Below are positions 6,857 through 13,754 of a DNA stretch of 13,948 nucleotides, in pieces. Below the pieces are notes generated by a model. It saw nothing but the letters and a program-made list of their open reading frames with translations, searched no databases and was not told the DNA's origin. The stretch is from Candidatus Aminicenantes bacterium UBA4820. GTDB lineage: Bacteria; Acidobacteriota; UBA4820. Positions within the stretch are counted from its first letter, which is position 1. Each line of letters opens with the position of its first letter. The stretch covers positions 1-13,948 of the forward strand of contig DHFQ01000143.1 of the NCBI GenBank assembly GCA_002402325.1. Direction: 5' to 3'. The position numbers and the translations under genes are program-made.

Positions 6857-6875
6857 TTTAATGAGAGGTGAGAAG

Positions 6876-8585
6876 ATGAAAAAAAACCATAAAGAAATAC
6901 TCTTTTGCTTGTTAATTATGATAGTATTCTTTATCCTTGAGCAAGCCACATTGTTTGCAAATCAATTTGTAGGCTACTATTGGACGGATGACGATGGCGC
7001 ATTTGCTAATTTCCCTTGGAGCGTAGAGAATAGCCCTGATAACGGTTTTATTATAGGCGCAGAGACATGGAGCCGCAATGGGATTCAAATGTACCCGCCC
7101 GATGCTATAGTTATCCGTGTTGATTCTGAAGGGAAAGTTCTTTGGTGGAAACAATTCGGCACAGGTTGTGGGGTGTATCCTTGCGGGATAACAAGGACTT
7201 CAGACAATTCATACATAATTGCTGCGTCAGGTAATTGTATCGGCGATTCATTAAATGCAAAAGCATGGCTTATAAAAATAAAAGATGATGGAACAATATT
7301 GTGGCAAAGGGCTTATGGTGTTAACACATACTGCCACAAAGCCTATGAACTTTTTGACCACAGTCTCATTATTGTAGGTGGAACCTGGGAATTAGTAGGT
7401 GAAGATTGGATAAACCGCCCTCAAGTAATGAAGATAGACGAAGATGGGAATGTATTATGGACCAAGATTTTAAAAACAGGTAGTGATTATGAATGGCTTG
7501 AAGGATCAACCTTTATAAGCGACTCAGAATTTATTGCATGGGGGAGAAGTCGTCTTTATAAATTCAATATTGACGGCACATTGATCTGGCAGAAAGCCCT
7601 TGCTGAGTCAATTGGTAATTGGATAAAGAGTTTGGTTGTGACACCCGAGGGGAATCTTATTATTGCCGCCCATTACGACCCCTACGATGTGGGAGGATAT
7701 GCTGAGCCTACAATTTTGTGTTACTCAGACGATGGAACACTAAAATGGGCAAAAAAATTACCTGTTGTAGACAATCATTCCGATAACAGCGTCTATCTTT
7801 GTCCACTTTTTCCAATAGGAGATGGAACAATTACCTCATACGCCTTTTTCTTTAGTTATGTTGCGGCAGATGGAAATATGTATTGGGGTCCTGGAGCAAT
7901 TCAGTTCAATGAAGATGGAAAAATGGGACAGAATGCCTTATTTTATAAGACTCCTTTTTTAGTCACTAGTGTTTGGTCTAAGGTCGCAACAGTTGCCGCT
8001 GACGGGAATATAGTGTTTAGTGGTGAACTTTGTGTTGACCCTTTTTATTCAATATCATGGGATTGGAAGAACGCATTGATTAAAACAGATGGAGGTAATT
8101 TGTTAAATGGAAACTGTACAGAAACAATAGAAATCCCGCTTTACTGGGAGGATTGTGACGCCCCGTGTCTTTTGAAAGGTAACGATGAAATTGAAAGCGT
8201 AACTACTACCTCTTTTGACACAACTCCATACAACTACTTTTATGATGTTGTTGTTAAAAGTGTTAATACCTTCTGCCCGGTGATAACACAAATCAACAAA
8301 CTACAAAATCCTTTTAGACTTGAGATTTTGGGTTACAATTTTATTCCTCCTTATTGGGGGAGTTATATACCGCAAGTTGTGATTAACGACAACCCGGTTC
8401 CTCAAACTACTTGGAAGTGGTGGAAGAATCTAAATAGAATCATCGCCAAAAAAGATACAGCCCTTAAATATATGCTTCCCAAAGGGGTTCCCGTTTGTGT
8501 ACAAATTAGAGCAGTTGATTCTCATAATAATGATATTGTCTATCCCTTGTACCAACAATCCGACTGCTTTTATTTTACAAGATAG
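6876..8585 (+). CDS. Secreted beta-propeller protein with C-terminal IPT/TIG-like domain
   Basis: 569 residues from ATG 6876, chosen over ATG 6861 because AGAGGTG (6864-6870) is correctly spaced only for 6876. A signal peptide is clear: basic MKKNHK, hydrophobic 8-21, probable cleavage near LFA (26-28). Blade-like repeats of the pattern D.DG..LW.K occur at 83-95, 136-148, 188-200, 231-243 and 284-296, with a degenerate one at 345-357. These resemble PQQ/WD-type propellers of surface proteins. Residues about 468-550 (PVITQINK...PFRLEILGYNF...) resemble an IPT/TIG immunoglobulin-like fold. About a dozen cysteines suggest disulfides outside the cytoplasm. The protein is Trp/Asn/Asp/Gly-rich, unlike its Lys/Glu-rich neighbours, and is isolated between long non-coding stretches. 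No enzyme motif is visible; binding or adhesion is a guess. Confidence 0.8.
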   Translation: MKKNHKEILFCLLIMIVFFILEQATLFANQFVGYYWTDDDGAFANFPWSVENSPDNGFIIGAETWSRNGIQMYPPDAIVIRVDSEGKVLWWKQFGTGCGVYPCGITRTSDNSYIIAASGNCIGDSLNAKAWLIKIKDDGTILWQRAYGVNTYCHKAYELFDHSLIIVGGTWELVGEDWINRPQVMKIDEDGNVLWTKILKTGSDYEWLEGSTFISDSEFIAWGRSRLYKFNIDGTLIWQKALAESIGNWIKSLVVTPEGNLIIAAHYDPYDVGGYAEPTILCYSDDGTLKWAKKLPVVDNHSDNSVYLCPLFPIGDGTITSYAFFFSYVAADGNMYWGPGAIQFNEDGKMGQNALFYKTPFLVTSVWSKVATVAADGNIVFSGELCVDPFYSISWDWKNALIKTDGGNLLNGNCTETIEIPLYWEDCDAPCLLKGNDEIESVTTTSFDTTPYNYFYDVVVKSVNTFCPVITQINKLQNPFRLEILGYNFIPPYWGSYIPQVVINDNPVPQTTWKWWKNLNRIIAKKDTALKYMLPKGVPVCVQIRAVDSHNNDIVYPLYQQSDCFYFTR

Positions 8586-8594
8586 GAAGAATCT

Positions 8595-8651
8595 ATGAGC
8601 AAAGTTCAGTTTTTGTTTATTTTATATTTGCTGAAATCTTTTAAGGATTGA
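8595..8651 (+). CDS. Possible 18-residue hydrophobic peptide
   Basis: The ATG at 8595 follows AGGAAG (8584-8589) by 5 bases and encodes MSKVQFLFILYLLKSFKD: charged ends around a hydrophobic centre, like a tiny membrane peptide or the remains of a signal sequence. It starts 9 bases after the propeller stop. Such a short frame can easily arise by chance. Confidence 0.18.
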   Translation: MSKVQFLFILYLLKSFKD

Positions 8652-8673
8652 TTTGATGTTTATTTCCCGAAAG

Positions 8674-8730
8674 GAGGGGAGAAAAGACTCCTCCCATCTC
8701 AGGAGAGGGCAGGTTTATTTTATTTTTTTT
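8674..8730 (+). terminator. Candidate terminator region after the propeller gene
   Basis: GGGGAG (8676-8681) can pair with CTCCTC (8688-8693) around AAAAGA (one G-T pair). Alternatively CTCCT (8688-8692) pairs with AGGAG (8701-8705). The two stems exclude each other. A T-rich tract follows at 8713-8730, 7 bases after the second stem, which is further than an ideal intrinsic terminator. Confidence 0.35.
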
Positions 8731-8749
8731 GTTTCTGCACTTCCGCTAT

Positions 8750-8775
8750 TACGCCAGCACAAAAAAAGTGGCGTA
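8750..8775. repeat. 7-bp inverted repeat TACGCCA/TGGCGTA
   Basis: TACGCCA (8750-8756) and TGGCGTA (8769-8775) are exact complements around a 12-base A-rich loop. There is no T-run after either side. Nine bases of the right arm and its flank, TGGCGTATC, also occur at 2914-2922 in the other convergent intergenic region. Confidence 0.4.
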
Positions 8776-8800
8776 TCAAGAGGCACTCCAGAATTTAAGG

Positions 8801-8828
8801 TTAACACTGCACTTTATAATTAACACTG
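8801..8828. repeat. Direct repeat TTAACACTG x2, 19-base period
   Basis: TTAACACTG occurs at 8801-8809 and 8820-8828 with a 10-base AT-rich gap. A period of 19 bases is close to two helical turns, as in some protein binding sites, but no promoter with a nearby start codon is visible here. It could also be residue of a short duplication. Confidence 0.45.
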
Positions 8829-8904
8829 TAATAAAGACTAACGATACGGAAGGCTAAAAAATCGCCAAATTATTCTAAAAACTTTATAGTTTGGGATAAT
8901 TTTT

Positions 8905-10206
8905 TTATTGCTCTTTGAAATCTACTGATATTGATTTAAAACTAATCGGAGGAACGGTTTCAGTAACATAAAAATAGTTTGAAAATTTCTGCCTCAATCC
9001 CCAGAAGGTTTCTGCCTTCTTTCCTACCTTATTAATTTCGCATATAAATTGTGGCATTTTACCGTAGATTCTTACTCCTTTTTTTAAGCATTCTGAAATT
9101 TTTCCATCTCTGATTATGTATCCTTCAACAATAGGAAAACTGAATGTTTTTCTTTTAAAATTTAAAATTCCATCCTCAATCCTTTTGATGTAAATTCCAA
9201 ATGGGAGTTCTTTTATCATCTCTTCTTCTTCAAATTCACCCCCCTGCATCGCAAAATTGAAAAAACCAACATAAACCTTTGAATTGAACGACGCCCTTCT
9301 TCCATTACCCTTCTCTTTTAATGAAAAATAGTTAGACCTTTTAACATCGGCAAGCAATGAAACAACCTTTCCCTCTTCAACTAAAATCCTCTCTTCTGGT
9401 TTGAACCCCTCATCATCATAAGTGGCATATCCTCCTTGAGGACCTCCTTCAAAAATATTTATCAAATTTGACCCAAAAAATTCTCCCAATGGTAAATCTC
9501 TTTTTAGATTTTCATAAAGGTCGCTTTCAAGAGTTCTCCCTAAAGCTTCATTTAGAAGAAAACCTGCTGCCCTGCTTGAAAAAACGGCAGGAATTTCCCC
9601 CTTGATTTGTTTTGAGCCTTCTTTTTTAACTTTAATTATATTCAAAGACTCCTTAAGACAACTTCTAAACTTATCTTTTATATTATCTTCAAAAGGAGGA
9701 ATAATCACGGTTTCTGAACCAATAAAATTGCTTTTATCTTTTAACCTTAGGTTTATGACAAGGATTGATTTCTCCTGAGTGCAATTTATGCCAAGATTGT
9801 TTATCACCAGAGTGTTATGAAAGTTTTTTACGGCGGTTAAATCAAATTCTTTTATAAAAGAAAGGTCGAACTCCTTTAAGACCTCACCAATAAAGGAAAA
9901 TTCTTTATCTATTGAAATCTCTCTTTTGAGCAAAAATGGAAACTCCTTCTCAATTTGATTTTCTTCTTCTTCAAGAAATTTGAGATGATTTGTAAGATGA
10001 TTGCTTTTCTTAGACCTTTGCACCCATTTTCCATTTTTTAAAATCCTTAAAGAACTTCCTATGTTGCCTCTAACAAAGGATTCTTTTACACCATTTTTAA
10101 TAAAATAAGAGCAACCTGAGAAATTTTCAATAAAAAACTCCTTAAATTCGCCATCAACCTTTCTTAACTTCTTATTTGCCTCTTCAACAAAGTCTTCAGG
10201 AAACAT
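8905..10206 (-). CDS. TldD/PmbA-family protein with degenerate metalloprotease motif
   Basis: 433 residues. The C-terminal half aligns by eye with TldD: SSRAAGFLLNEALG (210-223), TLESD (225-229), YDDEG (263-267), LLADVKRS..Y (284-293) and GNGRRASF (300-307). TldD/PmbA proteins form a zinc protease that trims peptides, such as microcin B17 and PQQ-like precursors. In TldD the active site is HExxxHxxExD; here it reads NEALGRTLESD (219-229), so both histidines are lost while the Glu and Asp remain. The CGK-type C-terminal cysteine motif is also not seen. It is therefore probably not a zinc protease: a pseudoenzyme, a TldE-like structural partner, or a changed activity. The family's usual partner gene is absent. 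ATG 10206 follows AGAGGT and overlaps coaE by 11 bases. Last gene of the operon. Confidence 0.75.
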   Translation of the reverse strand: MFPEDFVEEANKKLRKVDGEFKEFFIENFSGCSYFIKNGVKESFVRGNIGSSLRILKNGKWVQRSKKSNHLTNHLKFLEEEENQIEKEFPFLLKREISIDKEFSFIGEVLKEFDLSFIKEFDLTAVKNFHNTLVINNLGINCTQEKSILVINLRLKDKSNFIGSETVIIPPFEDNIKDKFRSCLKESLNIIKVKKEGSKQIKGEIPAVFSSRAAGFLLNEALGRTLESDLYENLKRDLPLGEFFGSNLINIFEGGPQGGYATYDDEGFKPEERILVEEGKVVSLLADVKRSNYFSLKEKGNGRRASFNSKVYVGFFNFAMQGGEFEEEEMIKELPFGIYIKRIEDGILNFKRKTFSFPIVEGYIIRDGKISECLKKGVRIYGKMPQFICEINKVGKKAETFWGLRQKFSNYFYVTETVPPISFKSISVDFKEQ

Positions 10207-10801
10207 TCTTTTTGACCTCTCTTATTATTTTTTTAACGGACTTTTCAATCTCCTTGATTGAACCGTTGTTAACGATCACATAGTCAGCCAACTTCTCCTT
10301 TTCTTCATCTTCAAGTTGTGATGACATTCTTTTTTCAATTTCCTCAACAGTAAAGCCTTTTTTTTGTAGCCTCTCTATCCTTTTATCTTTGTCCGCCTTG
10401 ACAAGAATCACGAAGTCAAAATCTTTCTCTGTTTTTGCTTCAAAAATTAGTGCGGCTTCTGCTATGACAATTTCATCCTTGCCCATTATTTTTTTGAGTT
10501 GCTCAAAGATCTCTCTTCTTTTTTCAATGACGAGAGGATGAATGATTCTTTCAAGAGTTTTTCTCTCCTCTTCATTTTCAAAGACAATTTTTGCAAGTTT
10601 CTTTTTGTCTATTTCGCCATTTTCATCAACAACTTTTTCGCCAAAATGGGAAATAACTCTTTTGTAACCCTCTTCTCCCTTTTTTAAAAGAAATGAGACG
10701 ATTTTGTCAGAATCAACAACCACAGCCTTTTTTTTCTTAAAAAATTCAGAGACGGTGGATTTACCAGAGCCTATTCCACCTGTAATCCCTATTTTTATCA
10801 T
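10196..10801 (-). CDS. coaE: Dephospho-CoA kinase CoaE
   Basis: 201-residue cytoplasmic P-loop kinase that phosphorylates the ribose 3'-OH of dephospho-CoA, the last step of coenzyme A synthesis. The Walker A loop is GGIGSGKST (8-16). The substrate-binding Asp is in VVDSDK (28-33), the lid is around LERIIHPLVIEKRR (83-96), followed by IAEAALIFEAK (113-123) and the C-terminal KRMSSQLEDEEK (157-168) then ADYVIVNNGS (172-181). Length is typical (about 200). The ATG at 10801 overlaps the folD stop as ATGA, and the 3' end overlaps the TldD-like gene. Both neighbours therefore appear translationally coupled to it. No unusual residues seen. Confidence 0.96.
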   Translation of the reverse strand: MIKIGITGGIGSGKSTVSEFFKKKKAVVVDSDKIVSFLLKKGEEGYKRVISHFGEKVVDENGEIDKKKLAKIVFENEEERKTLERIIHPLVIEKRREIFEQLKKIMGKDEIVIAEAALIFEAKTEKDFDFVILVKADKDKRIERLQKKGFTVEEIEKRMSSQLEDEEKEKLADYVIVNNGSIKEIEKSVKKIIREVKKNVS

Positions 10802-11715
10802 TTTAATCTTTGAGTGTAAGATAAAAATGTATTCATCATTAAACCTGCTATTGTCAAAGGTCCCACTCCACCAGGAACGGGCGTGTAAAAAGAGGATTTT
10901 TCTTTCATCGCAGGAGGGAAAACATCCCCAACAAGAGTTGAACCTTTTTCAATGACACTTTTCCACCTTTTTTCGCTGTCTGGATAAAATCTTTTTGCCT
11001 CATCAAGGTCTGTAACCCTGTTTATTCCTACATCAATGACAACAGCGTCATCTTTGATGTGTTCATAACTTAAAAAAGCCTTTTTTCCCATTGCCGCAAT
11101 TAAGATGTCCGCACGGGAAGTTATTTCAGCAAGATTCTGTGTTTTGCTATGGCATATAGTTACCGTTGCATTTTCTCTCAAAAGAAGAAAAGAAAGAGGT
11201 TTTCCAACGATTCTTGACCTTCCGACGACTACTGCGTTTTTCCCTTTTAATTCAATATTATATTTCTTTAAAAGTGCCATTATGCCGAGTGGTGTACAAG
11301 GAACCATATTTGGTTCATCAATAAAAAGTTTTCCAAGATTCGTTGGATGAAAACCGTCAACATCCTTTTCAGGTAAAACTGAAAACAAGATCATAGATTC
11401 ATCAAGTTGGTCTGGAAGAGGAAGTTGAATCAGGATTCCATCAATATCCTCTCTCTCGTTAAGATTTCTTATGACGCTCATAACTTCTGCCATAGTAGAA
11501 TTCTTATCCATTTCAACTTTTTCTGAATAGTAACCTAAATTGGCGCAGGTTTTTACCTTTGATGAAACATAAATTTTGCTTGCAGGGTTATCACCTATTA
11601 AAACTGCTGCAAGTCCTGGAGGTCTATACCCTTTTTCAATATATTCTTTTAAATCGACCTTTATCTTCTCTAAAATTTCATCCGCAACCAACTTTCCATC
11701 AAGAATTTTGTCCAT
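10798..11715 (-). CDS. folD: Bifunctional methylenetetrahydrofolate dehydrogenase/cyclohydrolase FolD
   Basis: 305-residue cytoplasmic enzyme interconverting 5,10-methylene-, methenyl- and 10-formyl-tetrahydrofolate, supplying one-carbon units to purines and formyl-Met. The catalytic region has IYVSSKVKTC (48-57) with Tyr49 and Lys53. Other landmarks are DGILIQLPLP (92-101), KDVDGFHP (117-124), PCTPLGI (139-145), the NAD(P) loop VVGRSRIVGKP (163-173), VIDVGINR (226-233) and PVPGGVGPLT (279-288). The frame runs further upstream, but the true start is one of two adjacent ATGs (11718, 11715). AAGGAG (11728-11723) is 7 bases before the second, which I chose. The start region overlaps the end of the upstream exported-protein gene by 17 bases. 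Confidence 0.96.
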   Translation of the reverse strand: MDKILDGKLVADEILEKIKVDLKEYIEKGYRPPGLAAVLIGDNPASKIYVSSKVKTCANLGYYSEKVEMDKNSTMAEVMSVIRNLNEREDIDGILIQLPLPDQLDESMILFSVLPEKDVDGFHPTNLGKLFIDEPNMVPCTPLGIMALLKKYNIELKGKNAVVVGRSRIVGKPLSFLLLRENATVTICHSKTQNLAEITSRADILIAAMGKKAFLSYEHIKDDAVVIDVGINRVTDLDEAKRFYPDSEKRWKSVIEKGSTLVGDVFPPAMKEKSSFYTPVPGGVGPLTIAGLMMNTFLSYTQRLK

Positions 11716-12331
11716 CATTTTTCTCCTTAACAAACTTTGTCCTGAAAGGAAATGATACATCAAAAATCTCTCTACCCTGTGTAAGATTAGAAAAAGTAAG
11801 CAAAAATCTTTTTGTTGAAACAATATCATCATATTCAAAAAAAAGAAGCCTTTCAATCCACATTTGTGGAGGAAGAGAAAGTGGCTTAAAAAACAGGGTT
11901 TTGCCTAATATGTCAAGATATTTTTCACCATTTTTTTTATCGTAAAACATCTCATAAACTGTTGAATCATCCTTAGAAACCATATCATTTAAAATCACCA
12001 TTGATGGGGAGAAATCAAGTGCAACACCTTTGGAAAGGTTTTCGATTTTCGTTCTAAAAAAAATATAGTTAAAGCCTTCAGGAACATCCTCAAATGGATT
12101 CTCCAATCCTTTTGATTTGAAGTATGACGAAATGTCCTTTATAAGAAGCGGTTCTACTTCGATTTTGACGCGTTCAGATTGAAACTTTAATATTTTCCCC
12201 TCAATTTTGTAATTTTCTGATTTCTTAATAGTTTTTGCATCGGGAGTAATTTCTTCAAGTTTAAAGTAGTTCATTGAAGTCAAAGAAGAAACAGAGAAAA
12301 GGAGGACAAACAATACAAATATTTTTTTCAT
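11699..12331 (-). CDS. Exported protein of unknown function
   Basis: 210 residues from ATG 12331 (GGAG at 12340-12337, 5-base spacing). An earlier in-frame start would read through the promoter and is not needed. The signal peptide is MKKIFVLFVLLFSVSSL with cleavage plausible after residue 19 or 20; there is no lipobox Cys. The rest has alternating hydrophobic strands: FNYIFFRTKIENLS (87-100), VALDFSPSMVILND (103-116), TLFFKPLSLPPQMWIERLLF (145-164), and RFLLTFSNLT (175-184). This suggests a beta-sandwich fold of the kind seen in small envelope proteins with an I-N-L-S strand (DUF4352-like in pattern only). I do not recognise the family. First gene of an operon with folD, coaE and the TldD-like gene, so it shares their promoter. 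Confidence 0.75.
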   Translation of the reverse strand: MKKIFVLFVLLFSVSSLTSMNYFKLEEITPDAKTIKKSENYKIEGKILKFQSERVKIEVEPLLIKDISSYFKSKGLENPFEDVPEGFNYIFFRTKIENLSKGVALDFSPSMVILNDMVSKDDSTVYEMFYDKKNGEKYLDILGKTLFFKPLSLPPQMWIERLLFFEYDDIVSTKRFLLTFSNLTQGREIFDVSFPFRTKFVKEKNDGQNS

Positions 12332-12351
12332 TTCATCTCCATAAGATATAG

Positions 12352-12380
12352 AGTAAACCATAGTAGCAGGTTTTTGTCAA
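12352..12380 (-). promoter_or_regulatory. Promoter of the exported protein-folD-coaE-TldD operon
   Basis: On the - strand, TTGACA (12380-12375) lies 17 bases before TTTACT (12357-12352), with transcription expected near 12345, only 14 bases from the ATG at 12331. The -35 is perfect and the -10 is a 4 of 6 match. It faces away from the rpsT promoter. Confidence 0.55.
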
Positions 12381-12412
12381 AGTCAAATTTTAAATTGCGA
12401 AGTAACAGTCGC

Positions 12413-12441
12413 TTGACAAAAATCAAAATCTGTTGTTTAAT
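12413..12441 (+). promoter_or_regulatory. Promoter of rpsT
   Basis: TTGACA (12413-12418), 17-base spacer, TTTAAT (12436-12441). Expected transcription start near 12448, 21 bases before the GTG start. The perfect -35 and near-consensus -10 suit a highly expressed ribosomal protein gene. The two divergent -35 boxes are 32 bases apart. Confidence 0.65.
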
Positions 12442-12468
12442 AACTTTTTAATAATTTTGGAGGTTAAA

Positions 12469-12732
12469 GTGGCAAATCATAAGTCTGCTGAGAAAAGAAT
12501 CAGGCAGTCCGAAAAAAGAAGAGTGAGAAACAAAGTTGCCAAAGGTTCGGTCAAAGGAATAAAGAAGAGATTTAATACCCTTCTTGGTGAAAATAATAAG
12601 GATGAGGCTTTAAAACTTCTTCCTGAGGTTTATTCCATCATTGATAAAACCGAAAGAAAAGGCGTAATACACTCTAAGACTGCTTCAAGATACAAATCGC
12701 GACTTGCCAAAAAAGTGGCAACTAACAAATAA
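12469..12732 (+). CDS. rpsT: 30S ribosomal protein S20
   Basis: 87 residues. S20 binds the 5' and 3' minor domains of 16S rRNA as a three-helix bundle. The family's N-terminal ANHKSAEKRIRQSEKRR (2-18) and the central SVKGIKKRF are typical, as is the C-terminal GVIHSKTASRYKSRLAKK. The start is GTG at 12469 with GGAGGT (12459-12464) 4 bases upstream. The longer in-frame TTG at 12433 lies in the promoter spacer and is rejected. Length matches the family (85-90). Monocistronic here: its stop is 2 bases from the converging glycosyltransferase stop, leaving no room for an intergenic terminator. Confidence 0.97.
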   Translation: MANHKSAEKRIRQSEKRRVRNKVAKGSVKGIKKRFNTLLGENNKDEALKLLPEVYSIIDKTERKGVIHSKTASRYKSRLAKKVATNK

Positions 12733-12734
12733 AA

Positions 12735-13754
12735 TCAGTCAAGCAATTCTATAATCCGTTCTTTAACGGTTTTGTAATCTATTGACTCAAGGCAGAGCGG
12801 CTTTCCGTTTATACCTGGTTTGCATTCTTTGAAAAATCTCTGTTTGCAAGGAGAACAGGGGAAATTTTGATAAACTATTCTAAAGAGAGTTTCATCCATA
12901 AAAGGTGATGTTTTTTTTGGACTGCCTGGTCCAAATATGGCAACCACTTTAGTATTCACCGCAGAAGCGATGTGCATAGGTCCAGAATCATTTCCTACAA
13001 AAATTTTTGCCTTTGAAAGAAGTGAAGGCAACTCTCTCAATTTGGTCTTTCCCAAAAGATTTACCGCATCCTTACATTCATTCATAAAAGAGTCTGCATA
13101 TTCTTTATCATTTTTGTCACCGATTAAAGCAATCTTTATTTGGTGTTCCTTCATTATTTCATCCGCGCACTTCCCGAATCTCTCTGAATGGTAAGCCCTT
13201 TCAAACTTGCTTGACCCAATGTGAAAAACGATAAACTCTTTTTCTTTTAATCCTTCCTTTAAAAGTAACGAGGAAATATTTTTTTCTTCTTGTTCAGAAA
13301 CAGGTAAAAAAACTTTCTCATCTTTTAATTCAACGCCTGATGGTTTTAAAAGTTCTGCAAATTGATAAACATGGTGATTGTTCCATAGATTATCGGTCAT
13401 TTCTACTTTATCTGTAAAAAACACTCCTCTTTTATTTACATTGTAGCCAATTGTTCTTTTACTTCTCGATAATTTAGATAAAAGTCCTTCTCTGAATCCC
13501 TTTGCAAAAACAATATAGAAATCAAAATTTTCTTTTCTTACTTCCTTCAGAAAAATCAAATTAGAGGATAGACTTCTCATCTTTATTTTGTAAATTTTAT
13601 TGACATCAGGAAAATCTTTAATTAGTGGGTAAAGATGTTCTCTTATGGCAAGAGAAACCTCAAACCCTCTTCTGGTAAGAGCAAGAATGGATGGCGTTAC
13701 CATAACCACATCTCCCACCCAATTTGGTAATCTCAAAAGTACTTTTGTGCCCAA
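12735..13754 (-). CDS. GT9 heptosyltransferase, WaaF (ADP-heptose:LPS heptosyltransferase II)-like
   Basis: 339-residue glycosyltransferase family 9 protein with the GT-B fold, acting at the cytoplasmic face of the inner membrane to add heptose to the LPS core. The N-terminal RLPNWVGDVVMVTPSI (8-23) holds the Asp (15) that aligns with the proposed base of E. coli WaaC. The nucleotide-sugar site is VGNDSGPMHIASA (253-265), then FGPGSPKKTSPF (274-285). A Cys cluster CSPC...C...C (300-321) is common in this family. The start is TTG at 13754 with GGAGGT 5 bases upstream. It implies an outer membrane with heptose-containing LPS, although some GT9 enzymes use other ADP-sugars. No other LPS genes are in the window. 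Confidence 0.9.
   Translation of the reverse strand: MGTKVLLRLPNWVGDVVMVTPSILALTRRGFEVSLAIREHLYPLIKDFPDVNKIYKIKMRSLSSNLIFLKEVRKENFDFYIVFAKGFREGLLSKLSRSKRTIGYNVNKRGVFFTDKVEMTDNLWNNHHVYQFAELLKPSGVELKDEKVFLPVSEQEEKNISSLLLKEGLKEKEFIVFHIGSSKFERAYHSERFGKCADEIMKEHQIKIALIGDKNDKEYADSFMNECKDAVNLLGKTKLRELPSLLSKAKIFVGNDSGPMHIASAVNTKVVAIFGPGSPKKTSPFMDETLFRIVYQNFPCSPCKQRFFKECKPGINGKPLCLESIDYKTVKERIIELLD

Larger units (their letters stand above)
6610..6875 (+). promoter_or_regulatory. Long structured 5' leader with alternative pairings, possible attenuator
   Basis: The segment AGGATT/GCAGGAT (6786-6793) can pair with AATCCT (6772-6777) in a local hairpin, or with ATCCTGC (6734-6740) in a longer-range 7-bp stem, but not both. 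The strong hairpin 6825-6854 follows, then the ribosome binding site. I matched no known riboswitch consensus by eye. Alternatively the leader is a small RNA ending at the hairpin. Function is inferred from layout only. Confidence 0.35.
8586..8904. other. Gene-poor convergent intergenic region
   Basis: Between the propeller stop and the TldD-like stop. It contains an 18-residue frame (8595-8651), purine/pyrimidine hairpins with a T-rich tract (8674-8730), a TACGCCA/TGGCGTA inverted repeat (8750-8775), two TTAACACTG copies (8801-8828), and a weak AT hairpin AAACT-TTAT-AGTTT (8879-8892) that may end the - strand operon. No RNA gene was recognised. Confidence 0.5.

Noticed and set aside
8743..8758. 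About 15 bases resembling the complement of lacZ-alpha vector sequence (CGCTATTACGCCAGC)
   Set aside because: From memory only; the similarity stops on both sides and there are no other vector landmarks, so chance is more likely than contamination.
11716..11856. 47-residue N-terminal extension of FolD
   Set aside because: It overlaps the upstream exported-protein gene, has no ribosome binding site, and FolD normally begins at the DGK..A region; AAGGAG fits the ATG at 11715.
12433..12468. Upstream in-frame TTG start for rpsT
   Set aside because: It lies in the promoter spacer and -10 region; the GTG at 12469 has the proper ribosome binding site and gives the normal S20 N-terminus.
12735..13754. 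Cys cluster near the GT9 C-terminus as a novel metal site
   Set aside because: CSPC...C...C clusters are common in heptosyltransferase-family proteins, so this is not unusual.
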